Both the position numbers and the translations under genes were made by a program. The notes under the pieces are model-generated. The model saw only the letters and a list, made by a program, of their open reading frames with translations. It ran no database searches and was not told the origin of the DNA. Below are positions 43,566 through 51,914 of a stretch of 64,000 nt of DNA, piece by piece. The DNA lies in contig CAYXFU010000016.1 in assembly GCA_964464375.1 (NCBI GenBank), positions 16,871-80,870 on the forward strand, read 5' to 3'. Position 1 is the stretch's first letter. The number at the start of each line of letters is the position of its first letter. This DNA is from CAIOZA01 sp964464375. Its GTDB lineage: Bacteria; Bacteroidota; Ignavibacteria; Kapaibacteriales; UBA2268.

Positions 43566-44870
43566 CTACATCCAGCCGTAAGCATCAAAACTTCCAAATC
43601 CATAAACGCTTATTCCGAATGGAAGCGACGATTTAATGATATGCGCACCCGGTTTTAATTTTATGGTTCCGGTCATCATAGTTGTATCATAAAATTCGTT
43701 GAACTTTTGTGTGTCAACTTTCACTCCGTCAATCGTCAGATCTGCCAATCCATCTTTAGGAATTGAAATATTTACAAAACTCTCGAAACTTGGCAGTTCG
43801 GGCACATTCACAAGGTAGTTCAACTGATAAATGCTCTCGGGACGTACAAGTAACATCATCGGATCTCCAACGCTGTCGCCATTTCTGTTACCCTGACTGT
43901 ACTGAGTGACAATTACAGGTTTACCGGATTTAATGGTAACATTTTCATTCATAGCGTCATTTTCATAAGACTCACCGCGATTAAGCAATATACCCTCATT
44001 ACCGTTAATTACGAGTATATTATTTTCATCCTGTCCCACTATCTTAATCGAATATTTTGAGCGCATAGATAATGGGGAGATGAAGAAAGTAGTGCCTGCG
44101 AAATTGTTTGGAAGCAGCTGTTCTACTAAAAAATTACATGCCATAATCTTCTCAGGCACATAACTGCACTGATGCCCGCTAAACACAGATATTTTCTTAT
44201 CTGCCGTAATCTTAGTCCCGGTCAAATCCTTGAATTTCAAATCCTGATAAGCGGAATTGAATTGGAAGGATTCACCACGATTAAGAGTAATATTAATAGG
44301 AGCTTTTAGCTTTCGAGTTTCAGGATCTGTTTGTGGTGTAACGATTGATATGCGGGTGTTATCTTCAGACGCTACCACAGCGAACTCCGAGTTCAAGCCC
44401 TCGTTTGTGTTTCTGCTTGTAATAAAATAGTCTTTACCCGTTGTCTCAACAGGCAGAACAGTGAAACCATCTGTTGTCTGTAATCTGGAACTTAGGGCAT
44501 TGACCACGATCTTCGCATCCGAAGTGATATGAATACCCTGCTCGCTTTTGACGTTGCTCGATGTAATCTGCAATTCAGGAGGAAGCATAACAGTTGCCAT
44601 TTTATTTGGTTCCAGCTCTAAGCTTGTGCTGTAATTATTTCCCTTACAGGTAATTTCAACTTTAGCCTTGCTTTCAGATGAAATATAAAGGGTTAGAGTT
44701 AAAGCCGATGATGGAGGTCCGGATATGTTTCCGGATGTTGATGGTTTGCTTTCCTTATAATTCTGCATAAAGCACAGCCAGAAATCAGTGCCCGACTGAG
44801 AAAACTGTGAAAAAGCCGGAAGTGCAGACAGAATCAAAAGACCAAACAACAAGATACTCTTCAGTTTCAT
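43566..44870 (-). CDS. Exported protein with IgGFc-binding-like domain
   Basis: A 434-residue exported protein. The signal peptide ends near PAFSQ. SGTDFWLCFMQNYKES starts a long all-beta region of the IgGFc-binding N-terminal type (LTLYISSESKAKVEITCKG, GIHITSDAKIVVNALSSRLQ, DGFTVLPVETTGKDYFI, ISVFSGHQCSYVP, LVEQLLPNNFAGTTFFISPL). This domain occurs in many surface proteins of Bacteroidota; the name derives from a mammalian mucin-like protein and does not prove antibody binding. There is no T9SS domain at the end. Its C-terminus, GISVYGFGSFDAYGW, looks complete. Confidence 0.85.
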   Translation of the reverse strand: MKLKSILLFGLLILSALPAFSQFSQSGTDFWLCFMQNYKESKPSTSGNISGPPSSALTLTLYISSESKAKVEITCKGNNYSTSLELEPNKMATVMLPPELQITSSNVKSEQGIHITSDAKIVVNALSSRLQTTDGFTVLPVETTGKDYFITSRNTNEGLNSEFAVVASEDNTRISIVTPQTDPETRKLKAPINITLNRGESFQFNSAYQDLKFKDLTGTKITADKKISVFSGHQCSYVPEKIMACNFLVEQLLPNNFAGTTFFISPLSMRSKYSIKIVGQDENNILVINGNEGILLNRGESYENDAMNENVTIKSGKPVIVTQYSQGNRNGDSVGDPMMLLVRPESIYQLNYLVNVPELPSFESFVNISIPKDGLADLTIDGVKVDTQKFNEFYDTTMMTGTIKLKPGAHIIKSSLPFGISVYGFGSFDAYGWM

Positions 44871-45060
44871 ATTAACCTCATGTATGTAAGAATTGAATAT
44901 TCAGATCTATGTTAGAAAGATAATTCGATTTCAGATTTGTAGCATTAGTAATTTATAATATTTACAACTTACTTCAAAGTAATTAATATTAATTAATTAT
45001 ATGTTAATTGAAAACCCGCTCCAAATATGGATTTGAAGCGGATTAGAGATTGAATAGTTT

Positions 45061-46947
45061 TTATAATTTCACAAACCGCTTGTTCACTCGCTCGGAATTA
45101 TCGGTTGAGATATTGATGATGTATGTTCCACTTTGGAGTCCATTCATATCGAAATCGATTGTCTGTTCACCTTTTTGCAATTTTTCCCAATTTACCAACG
45201 TTTTTATATAATTGCCTGAAACATCGTGAATCGTAATATTTACAATTCGATCATTTAGAAGGAAGAACTTTATTTTGCCATTATCGTTGAATGGATTTGG
45301 AAATACATTGATATCCTTGACTGATTCGGAGGAAAGTTTACACAATTCAAAGAATGTTTCATCGACGCTGAGCCCTTTACATGCTTCTTCGGGCATCATC
45401 TTACCTGATTCAATCAACTCAATAGCTTTCAATTCCCTGCTTAAAACATTTCTGTATCTTTCGGGCAGTGCTTCAACAAACTCTTTGGTCGGTAAATACC
45501 AAAGTACTTCGGAAATTTGATCATAAGAAGAATCTGTTGATTTTTTATAAGGGAACATTACTTCAACCGGTACTAAATAGTTCATTAATAATCTGTTCTG
45601 ATAGGCTTGTGAATAGACAGACCACCTATCAGAATCTTTTTGTATAACAGATTTCGCTGTTGAATCATTAAATTCTTCTGCTAATAGCCTTTTAAGCAAT
45701 TCCTTAAGTAATTGAGTTTCAGTATATTTCATATAATATTCTTTTAAAATCGTATTATCATGTCCAAGAGGAGAGTAATCATACTTAATACTTTTTCCGG
45801 TTCCTGTCATAACAGGACATGTCATACAGAATTCTTTATTGCTCCAGCCATCGTATGGTATTATATTGTCTTTAGGAATAAAGATGTTTTTTTCTTTTCT
45901 CAATTGATAATCATCTGAACCTATTAACATAACAGTACCAATACCTTCGGGATTGGTTTTCCAAAGAATTTCCTGCTTGTGTTTAATTAATGCAGGTTCA
46001 GGACTATCTTTGTATTTTGAAACAATATCTTTGGGAACATCTTGACCAATAAAACTAACGAAATATGATTCAGTATTGTAATACAACGAAGAGTCACCAT
46101 AATTGATTCCCAAATTCTTAAGTTCATTAATATCAAGATTGATAACATTGATAGAAGAGGGCTTATTGTTTAATACAGTAGCCAATAAAACATATTGGGA
46201 GAATTTTTTTACATTTTCAACTGGATTATCCTGCAAACTGATAGTTTTGGTTGCTTCATCATAAAGTTTTTTGAATTCTTCATCATCCTTAGCAAATCCA
46301 ATTTTATCAAGATTCGGAATATTCTGTGCTGATAAACTTGCATATAATTCCTTATAGTGTGTTAATGCTTCGGAAGTTTCTATAAAATTATAAAATTGTA
46401 TTGTTTGAGCTTTTGAAGAATCTATTCGGGTAAAATACATGTGACATGTATAAAAGAATTTATTACTATAATTATCATATCCGAGCTTTTCCCAGCCAGG
46501 CATTGTATCATATCTTGCAATGTCAAATGTATCAATTCCAACGTATATTCGTTTTAAAAATTCTTGCTCATTTAGCGAAGTATTTGATGTTTCTTCCCGA
46601 TTCTTAGTTTCTCTTTTGTTAATATTAACAATTTCTTTTAGAACTTCTTTATCAACCTTTTCCTCAATTCTCGCATTTGCTTGCTTCACTTTTGCTGTCT
46701 GCGATTTGACTGTGGCTGGTTGCGGGTCATTGGATAAGTAGTTTATTCCAAAAATACCCAGCATTAAGATTGATGTTATTATAGATGTCATTTTGATTCC
46801 CCTTTTTGTAAAATGTTTAGAATTACCTAATGATTCGCTTCTGTCCACTCTTTCCAGAACACTTGTAAGTTCTGATTTGTCGAGGGGGAAGGGCGGAATA
46901 TCGGTATTCTGCACATTTTTGATTATATTGGATAAATCCTTTTTCAT
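45061..46947 (-). CDS. Membrane protein with anti-sigma-like N-terminus and a T9SS-type C-terminus
   Basis: A 628-residue protein whose ATG overlaps the last codon of the ECF sigma gene (46944). Residues 1-50 are polar and predicted cytoplasmic, in the place where an anti-sigma domain would be. One membrane helix follows at about 53-72 (MTSIITSILMLGIFGINYLS). The large extracytoplasmic part has no family I recognise. The end (from about 545) is a sorting-domain-like unit: INVFPNPFNDNGKIKFFLLN, then NITIHDVSGNYIKTL, LQSGTYIINISTD and RFVKL. A T9SS end on a membrane protein with no cleavable signal peptide is unexpected. The tight coupling with a sigma gene supports a signalling role. Confidence 0.72.
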   Translation of the reverse strand: MKKDLSNIIKNVQNTDIPPFPLDKSELTSVLERVDRSESLGNSKHFTKRGIKMTSIITSILMLGIFGINYLSNDPQPATVKSQTAKVKQANARIEEKVDKEVLKEIVNINKRETKNREETSNTSLNEQEFLKRIYVGIDTFDIARYDTMPGWEKLGYDNYSNKFFYTCHMYFTRIDSSKAQTIQFYNFIETSEALTHYKELYASLSAQNIPNLDKIGFAKDDEEFKKLYDEATKTISLQDNPVENVKKFSQYVLLATVLNNKPSSINVINLDINELKNLGINYGDSSLYYNTESYFVSFIGQDVPKDIVSKYKDSPEPALIKHKQEILWKTNPEGIGTVMLIGSDDYQLRKEKNIFIPKDNIIPYDGWSNKEFCMTCPVMTGTGKSIKYDYSPLGHDNTILKEYYMKYTETQLLKELLKRLLAEEFNDSTAKSVIQKDSDRWSVYSQAYQNRLLMNYLVPVEVMFPYKKSTDSSYDQISEVLWYLPTKEFVEALPERYRNVLSRELKAIELIESGKMMPEEACKGLSVDETFFELCKLSSESVKDINVFPNPFNDNGKIKFFLLNDRIVNITIHDVSGNYIKTLVNWEKLQKGEQTIDFDMNGLQSGTYIINISTDNSERVNKRFVKL

Positions 46948-47507
46948 TTTGTAACCTCTCCCAGGATTGGATGAACCGGTAGATCAATATCATCTGAAAT
47001 ATCATCTAAAATATTATTATTCACTCCGAGTAGCTCTGCCAGTTGCTTCCTGCCACGATATAGTCGTTTCTTCAGTGCATCGAGCGAGCAGTCCTGTATC
47101 GTGGTAACTTCGAGCTGAGAGTAACCCATGAGATCGAACAGCACGATTGCTGTCTTCTGCTCGTGTGGCAACTGATCGAGAGCACGATACATCAGGGCAA
47201 TATCAGTAAGTGTTTCCGGAGAAACCGTGTCGGACACAAGCGAAGAGCAATCCCACTCATCGAGAGGGACGTTCCCGTTAGTCCGGAGCGACATTTTCTG
47301 ATACTGACGCGATGCAATTGTGAACAAAAAGCTTAAGAAAGCACCCGTGTGAGTCAATGAATCGAAAGCTGAATAAGCACCGGCAATGGTTTCCTGCAGT
47401 AAATCCTTTGCCAGATCTCTATTCCTTGTCATCGATAGACAGAACCGCCAGAGATTGTCCCTCAGCGGATCGAACATATCAAGGAATATTTTTTGCTTAT
47501 TTGTCAT
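46944..47507 (-). CDS. ECF-type RNA polymerase sigma factor
   Basis: A 187-residue sigma-70 family protein. Region 2 lies at about 10-80 (NLWRFCLSMTRNRDLAKDLL, QETIAGAYSAFDSL). Region 4 is at about 113-165 (RALDQLPHEQKTAIVLFDLM, GYSQLEVTTIQDCSLDALKK). The start ATG at 47507 gives the standard length. The 3' end overlaps the next gene by 4 bases, as in sigma/anti-sigma pairs. The repeat-filled region upstream probably includes its promoter, which I cannot place. Confidence 0.92.
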   Translation of the reverse strand: MTNKQKIFLDMFDPLRDNLWRFCLSMTRNRDLAKDLLQETIAGAYSAFDSLTHTGAFLSFLFTIASRQYQKMSLRTNGNVPLDEWDCSSLVSDTVSPETLTDIALMYRALDQLPHEQKTAIVLFDLMGYSQLEVTTIQDCSLDALKKRLYRGRKQLAELLGVNNNILDDISDDIDLPVHPILGEVTK

Positions 47508-47869
47508 CCCGATTCATCCTGATTCAAATGATTTAGAAATTTCAGATGTACAAAAGGGTAAGTGCAAATTAATGGAAAAAGGGGGACAAATAATAGAAAA
47601 GTAATTTTTGGGGGGATTTTATATTTTAGCTGTGGTGATTACAAAATGGTCATTCTGAGGGAGCGTAGCGACCGTGAGAATCCAGACTGTTTTACAAGAA
47701 AATGCTAATACATGGATTCCTCACTTCGTTCGGAATGACCTCTTAAACAGACTTTTCATACAGGCTCATTTGCATGAATGAAGAATTTACTTACAGACTA
47801 AAGCTAATAATATAATTTGCGATTTCAATAATAATTCATTAAATTTGATAAAACAAAAGAAATGTACAA
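47508..47869. other. Gap between sigma gene and MNT gene
   Basis: It contains one well preserved GTCATTC-family repeat (47649-47739). The rest is AT-rich and shows no gene. Promoters for the divergent genes on either side should lie here. Confidence 0.6.
47649..47739. repeat. GTCATTC-family palindromic repeat
   Basis: GTCATTCTGAGGGAGCGTAG at the left and CTTCGTTCGGAATGAC at the right, with GAATCCAGACTG and ATGGATTC between. Confidence 0.85.
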
Positions 47870-48187
47870 ATGGTTAAAATCCCTGAAGAAATAGCAGATA
47901 AAATCAAAAGATTTATTGATTTGCTCGAGAAATCTCAAATTCACATCGAGCAGGCAATTCTTTTTGGATCTTATGCTAACGGCACCCAGAATAAATGGAG
48001 TGACATCGATCTGGCTTTAGTCTCTTCGAATTTCGAAGGGAATAGATACTACGATTTAGACAAACTGACAGATGCTCAATTCATGGTTGATACTGATATA
48101 TCGCCATTACCCTACCGACCGGAAGATTTCACAAATGATGATCTATTCGTAAGAGAAATTAACAAAAGTGGAATCCGAATCGTATAA
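47870..48187 (+). CDS. MNT-type nucleotidyltransferase-domain protein without HEPN partner
   Basis: A 105-residue minimal nucleotidyltransferase: ILFGSYANGTQNKWSDIDLA with GS at 33-34 and the metal ligands Asp45 and Asp47. In MNT-HEPN modules this protein acts as the antitoxin by modifying or blocking the HEPN RNase. No HEPN gene lies next to it; downstream on the other strand is the HicBA pair. Its C-terminal part is similar to the MNT protein at 51200, so the two are related. It may be an orphan left by loss of its partner, or may act elsewhere. Confidence 0.85.
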   Translation: MVKIPEEIADKIKRFIDLLEKSQIHIEQAILFGSYANGTQNKWSDIDLALVSSNFEGNRYYDLDKLTDAQFMVDTDISPLPYRPEDFTNDDLFVREINKSGIRIV

Positions 48188-48205
48188 ATTGACATCACAA
48201 GCTAA

Positions 48206-48415
48206 TTATTTAATATTTTTAAATTCTTCGAGACTAATACCTGCTTGTTTTAAGATTGCTCTGAATGTTCCTTCGGGGATGTCTTTTGAATGAATGGATA
48301 CGTAAGTTTGTCTACCGTCGTTATGACGAAGAATAACATGAGAACCGGATTGCCTTTTCTTCTCAAATCCAATTTTTAGTAATTTAGCTAGGACTTCAAT
48401 AGATTTATACGGCAT
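48206..48415 (-). CDS. hicA: HicA-like mRNA interferase toxin
   Basis: A 69-residue double-stranded-RNA-binding-fold toxin. The family pattern is present: LLKIGFEKKRQSGSHVILRH with the catalytic His in SGSH, then RQTYVSIHSKDIPEGTFRAI and LKQAGISLEEF. It cuts mRNA when not bound by HicB. It overlaps the upstream hicB gene by 11 bases; the order here is antitoxin first, the reverse of the classic hicAB. Confidence 0.92.
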   Translation of the reverse strand: MPYKSIEVLAKLLKIGFEKKRQSGSHVILRHNDGRQTYVSIHSKDIPEGTFRAILKQAGISLEEFKNIK

Positions 48416-48644
48416 ACTCCTCTAAATCCAGGACTGAATAAAATGTTTCGTTAGGAATTGGAACTGGCTCATGATTCTCTCTTTTCTCTTCGATCCATAA
48501 TGAAATCAGATCCTTCGCAGCTTCTAATGCTCCTTCAATTCCTTCACCATGGGTAGTTAGTCCTAAAGTAGGCACATGTGCATAAAAATATCCATCAGGA
48601 AACTCTCCTTCGGATATTTTTTCTAATAATATTCCATATTTCAT
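48405..48644 (-). CDS. hicB: HicB-like antitoxin
   Basis: A 79-residue protein with the HicB partial RNase H-like fold: DGYFYAHVPTLGLTTHGEGI, then EGALEAAKDLISLWIEEKRE. It is short and has no C-terminal DNA-binding domain, which is common in small HicB proteins. It precedes and overlaps hicA, so the two are co-translated. Confidence 0.9.
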   Translation of the reverse strand: MKYGILLEKISEGEFPDGYFYAHVPTLGLTTHGEGIEGALEAAKDLISLWIEEKRENHEPVPIPNETFYSVLDLEEYAV

Positions 48645-48694
48645 AACATACTCATAGATTATTCAGTTAGTTATAAGACACATATATTGAGTTT

Positions 48695-49201
48695 TTATTT
48701 AATACTCGCACCGAAGTTCAGCATAAAGAATCCGTTGGTTATTGTGTTAGATCGACCTAATGTCCTAAAAGTGCAGCCCAGCATAAGTTTTTTAACATAT
48801 ATCTGAAAACCTAAACCAAATATTGTTCCTGCATAATCATTAATATAAAATCCGTTTTGTCCCATGCTGATTCGTGTATATCCAACAAGAGCCTGAAGTG
48901 CGAAGCCTTTGTTCAACTGAAGGAAAAGACTAGGCTCGATGGAATACCAGCTGATATGTCCAAGAGATGCGATTATTCCGCTCATGCCGAATGGTCCTGA
49001 TCTTGCTCCTAAAGCACATAAACCAAAATCATACTTCTTAGATCCTAAAATGCTAAATCCAAAATAGGCATTTCCTTTTATAGGTTTTTCGGTACTGTCG
49101 ATGGCTTTTACTTTTGTGGGCTTTACCTGAAGATTCTCTGCAAATGACAGAGAAATGGAGGTAATAATAACTATTATAAGGATGCTGAGGTACTTCTTCA
49201 T
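48695..49201 (-). CDS. Small exported protein, probably outer-membrane
   Basis: A 168-residue protein with a signal peptide (residues 1-21, ending SFAEN). The mature part is rich in Gly and aromatic residues with alternating pattern (GNAYFGFSILGSKKYDFGLC, then GISWYS-like and FALQALVGYTRISMGQNGFY). It ends with a short strand, GFFMLNFGASIK. This suits a small beta-barrel, but no family is recognised. Confidence 0.65.
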   Translation of the reverse strand: MKKYLSILIIVIITSISLSFAENLQVKPTKVKAIDSTEKPIKGNAYFGFSILGSKKYDFGLCALGARSGPFGMSGIIASLGHISWYSIEPSLFLQLNKGFALQALVGYTRISMGQNGFYINDYAGTIFGLGFQIYVKKLMLGCTFRTLGRSNTITNGFFMLNFGASIK

Positions 49202-49399
49202 AATTCTCCTGAATATGCTTATTCAATTATTCAAATAACTCAAATTTATTGAAATGATGTCTGCGTAACTATTTTATTTTATTTCAAATCTATTTGGGAA
49301 GAGATTTCAATTTACATTTACTTTTTTTGTGATTTATACTTAATTTGTCTTTTTCCCAATGAACAAACCAAATATTAATATTATTATAAGGAGTAGAAA

Positions 49400-50059
49400 A
49401 TGGATATTTATGTCGATACGGCTAATATAGGTCACATTCGCCATTGTGCTGAGCTTGGCTTCATTTCAGGTGTAACAACCAACCCATCGCTTTTGGCTAA
49501 GGAAGATCCAAGTGTGGACGTTAAACAACGAATCCTCGAGATATACGAACTTATCGGCGGACATCTTTCGGTCGAGGTTAATGCTCTCGACACAAAGGGA
49601 ATGCTAAAAGAGGCAGAAGAAATTCTCAGCTGGTTCCCCGATGCAACGATTAAATTACCAATGCTTCCTGCAGGATTAGCAGCATGTAATGCACTATCAA
49701 AGCAGGAAATCCCGACAAATGTTACGCTCGTTTTCAGTCCTACTCAGGCAATCGCAGCTAACAATGCAGGTGCAACTTATGTCTCGGTGTTCATGGGCAG
49801 ACTCGATGATATAGCAATTCCAAGCAGTGCTGTTCTCGAAGACATCTGCGATATATGGGACATTCAGGGCTATGAGTCACAGATTATCGCTGCATCGGTA
49901 CGCCATCCGATTCACATGATCGAAGCAGCTAAAGCAGGCGCACACATCGCAACAGTTCCATATAACGTTATCATTCAATCGCTGAAACATCCATTGACAG
50001 ATGCCGGAGTTGCAGCCTTCACAGCAGACTACGAGAAGATGAAAGCAGCGAGAAGTTAA
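49400..50059 (+). CDS. talC: Transaldolase, TalC/FSA-type fold
   Basis: A 219-residue small transaldolase that transfers a dihydroxyacetone unit in the pentose phosphate pathway. The Schiff-base lysine is Lys85 (DATIKLPMLPAG) and TTNPSLLAKE marks the family. Two residues argue for transaldolase rather than fructose-6-phosphate aldolase: Glu59 (SVEV), where the aldolase has Gln, and Phe131 (VFMGRLDD), where the aldolase has Tyr. AGGAG lies 8-12 bases before the ATG. It is a single gene. Confidence 0.93.
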   Translation: MDIYVDTANIGHIRHCAELGFISGVTTNPSLLAKEDPSVDVKQRILEIYELIGGHLSVEVNALDTKGMLKEAEEILSWFPDATIKLPMLPAGLAACNALSKQEIPTNVTLVFSPTQAIAANNAGATYVSVFMGRLDDIAIPSSAVLEDICDIWDIQGYESQIIAASVRHPIHMIEAAKAGAHIATVPYNVIIQSLKHPLTDAGVAAFTADYEKMKAARS

Positions 50060-50223
50060 TTAATAAAATCTTGATAAATGAAAACCTAATCCAATTCAGG
50101 TAAAGGACAGGCTATAATCGATTATTGAGTTTATAAAAAATTCAGATTATCGAATACGAAGCGTGGCTAATGCAGGAATCTCGAAAAACCAGAGGAGATT
50201 CCTGAATATAATTTTGGAATTTT

Positions 50224-50883
50224 TTATTCCTTATAGTCATACTCGATATACTTAGCTGTTGCTCTGGCAACTTCTTTGCCAAATAATCGTCCGACTACAT
50301 AGAGAGAGCCATCTATTCCGGCGGAAATTCCTGCTGTTGTAACAATTTTACCGTTATCGGTATATCTCTGCCCAGCTTGAACAAGAATCTTTGGATATTT
50401 CTTCTGAAGTCGGGTAGTTGCACCGTACCACGTTGTTGCTTTCTGCCCGTCGAGAATCCCAAGGTCTGCTAGTATGAATGCACCTGTGCAAACAGACATA
50501 GTTATTTCTGTCTGCGTTGATACAGATTTTATCCAATCAGCTACAGATGAATTCTCTGTTGCAAGTTTTAAATTCCCGCCTGGTACAACAAGTATATCGG
50601 GTTTCGGACTATTTTCGATTGAATATTGTGGATTAATCGTAGTATTGGTATGGCTCTTAATGGGGGCAAGTGAGGGAGCGACCAGATACACCTCGAAAGC
50701 TGAAGTCGAATCGTTGATCATGGCATCATTGAATATTTCGAGCGGTCCGCAGAAGTCCAGAAGATAAACGCCATCGTAAATCAGGATTGCTACTGTCATC
50801 TTCTTATGTGATTGCTGAGCATTAATAACATTCATAAAGCCGGCTTGAATAATTATTAGCAAAGTTAAAAATATTGCTTTCAA
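50224..50883 (-). CDS. DJ-1/PfpI-family protein with N-terminal signal peptide
   Basis: A 219-residue protein with a class I glutamine amidotransferase-like fold. The nucleophile elbow is MSVCTGAFILADLGIL with Cys132; ILIYDGVYLLDFCGPLEIFN is the GlxA-type N-terminal segment and TTAGISAGIDGSLYVV is near the end. Unusually for this mainly cytoplasmic family, it begins with a hydrophobic signal peptide (MKAIFLTLLIIIQAGF, ending NAQQ), so it is probably periplasmic or exported. Substrate unknown; repair or isonitrile-hydratase-like activities are known in relatives. Confidence 0.9.
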   Translation of the reverse strand: MKAIFLTLLIIIQAGFMNVINAQQSHKKMTVAILIYDGVYLLDFCGPLEIFNDAMINDSTSAFEVYLVAPSLAPIKSHTNTTINPQYSIENSPKPDILVVPGGNLKLATENSSVADWIKSVSTQTEITMSVCTGAFILADLGILDGQKATTWYGATTRLQKKYPKILVQAGQRYTDNGKIVTTAGISAGIDGSLYVVGRLFGKEVARATAKYIEYDYKE

Positions 50884-50937
50884 TTTTAATCCCTTATTTT
50901 TATATAATTAATTTAAGAACTCACAGTTCAGACTACT

Positions 50938-51190
50938 TTACAGCTTTATAAACTTTCCGACTCTGTCCCCAGTCCTCACAAAATACATTCCAGGAGCCAA
51001 ACCGGAGACATCGATTCTTGCTTTTTCCTCTCCTTTCCAAGGAGGGGTGTCACGATTGCGAAGCAACGGCGAAGCCCACTCCGGGGTGGTCTTGATTTCT
51101 CCAAGAACATTATATATCATCACCTCGCTTGTAAGGGCGAAGGACAGTTCGCCCCTACGGAAATTTCTATAAAATAAGAACTAGGATTGG
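50938..51190 (-). pseudogene. Orphan, frameshifted T9SS sorting domain
   Basis: The minus strand reads VTPNPSSYFIEISVGANCPS, then PLQ. One base is missing compared with the complete gene at 2978, so the frame shifts, and the second part continues MIYNVLGEIKTT, ASPLLRNRDTPPWKGEEKAR and GMYFVRTGDRVGKFIKL to a stop at 50938. It has no passenger and begins 9 bases after the stop of the MNT gene at 51200. Its loop 2 insert is nearly the same as that of the complete domain at 51915. The 61-codon frame starting at 51123 is only its second half. Confidence 0.85.
51131..51158. repeat. Degenerate 28-bp family-A palindrome in the orphan domain
   Basis: GTAAGGGCGAAGGACAGTTC, then GCCCCTAC. Arms match the copy at 3148 except in the centre. 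Confidence 0.75.
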
Positions 51191-51199
51191 GAGTGACAA

Positions 51200-51511
51200 T
51201 TAATTAATATCAATTCCGGTTCTCAGAATTTCCTGAATAAAAGGATCCCCTTTATAAAAATATTCAGTTGGGAATGTTTGTGCATCAATATCGAGATAGT
51301 TTTTTGTTATAGGTGCTATCATTAGAGCATTTTCGAATCTGTCACTCGTGAATTGACTTGAAACTAATGCCAGATCGATGTCTGTATTATCATTGTTTAT
51401 ATCTTTGGCAAGAGAACCAAAAAGAATTACCCGATCGAAAACCAAGTTGATTTTTCGGCATTCATCGATAAACTCCTTTGTTATATCTATTGCATTTTGT
51501 CTAGTAAGCAT
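51200..51511 (-). CDS. MNT-type nucleotidyltransferase antitoxin
   Basis: A 103-residue minimal nucleotidyltransferase with FGSLAKDINNDNTDIDLALV (Gly32-Ser33; Asp44 and Asp46). It overlaps the preceding HEPN gene by 25 bases, the classic HEPN-MNT arrangement in which MNT silences the HEPN RNase, in studied cases by AMPylation or related modification. It is similar to the orphan MNT at 47870. Its stop lies 9 bases before an orphan T9SS sorting domain. Confidence 0.9.
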   Translation of the reverse strand: MLTRQNAIDITKEFIDECRKINLVFDRVILFGSLAKDINNDNTDIDLALVSSQFTSDRFENALMIAPITKNYLDIDAQTFPTEYFYKGDPFIQEILRTGIDIN

Positions 51512-51879
51512 TTTCTGATTTCACCAGCTTTTTGAATTAATTCTTTTGTTTTTTCTGTGGTTGTTGTTTTGTAAATATTGCCCAAATAGTCGGGATATCG
51601 ACCTTCCAGATTATAGACGTTGAATGCCTTTAGAAAAACAATCATATCGTCATCAAATTCAATATTAGTAAAAGATAAAAGTTTCACAATATCATGCGTT
51701 TTGGGAGGATAAATTTCATCAGTAAATCGTACATATATTGCTTTACTGATTTTTTCCATTGTCAAATGAACAAAAAATAATGCTTGTACAAATTTCCCGC
51801 CATCCAATAATAAGGTTACTGATTCCCAGTCGCTTTGAGCAGAATCAATCCAATACGCAATATGTTCCTGTTTTGTCAT
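51487..51879 (-). CDS. HEPN-domain protein, putative RNase toxin
   Basis: A 130-residue all-alpha HEPN protein: AYWIDSAQSDWESVTLLLDG, then HLTMEKISKAIYVRFTD and YPPKTHDIVKLL, which is the classic HEPN helix pair. The RYPDYLGN segment resembles a motif of this subgroup; the canonical R-X4-6-H RNase motif is not obvious. It starts 36 bases after the stop of the T9SS gene at 51915 and overlaps the MNT gene. Whether it cleaves RNA is not clear from sequence. Confidence 0.85.
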   Translation of the reverse strand: MTKQEHIAYWIDSAQSDWESVTLLLDGGKFVQALFFVHLTMEKISKAIYVRFTDEIYPPKTHDIVKLLSFTNIEFDDDMIVFLKAFNVYNLEGRYPDYLGNIYKTTTTEKTKELIQKAGEIRKCLLDKMQ

Positions 51880-51914
51880 ACTCGGTATACGAATATTTTC
51901 AACTTATATTATTT

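Noticed and set aside
49400..50059. Calling the aldolase fructose-6-phosphate aldolase (fsa)
   Set aside because: Glu59 and Phe131 are the transaldolase-type residues; the aldolase has Gln and Tyr there.
50938..51123. A 61-codon frame starting MMIYNVLGE as a small gene
   Set aside because: It is the second half of a frameshifted orphan sorting domain; its Met is incidental.
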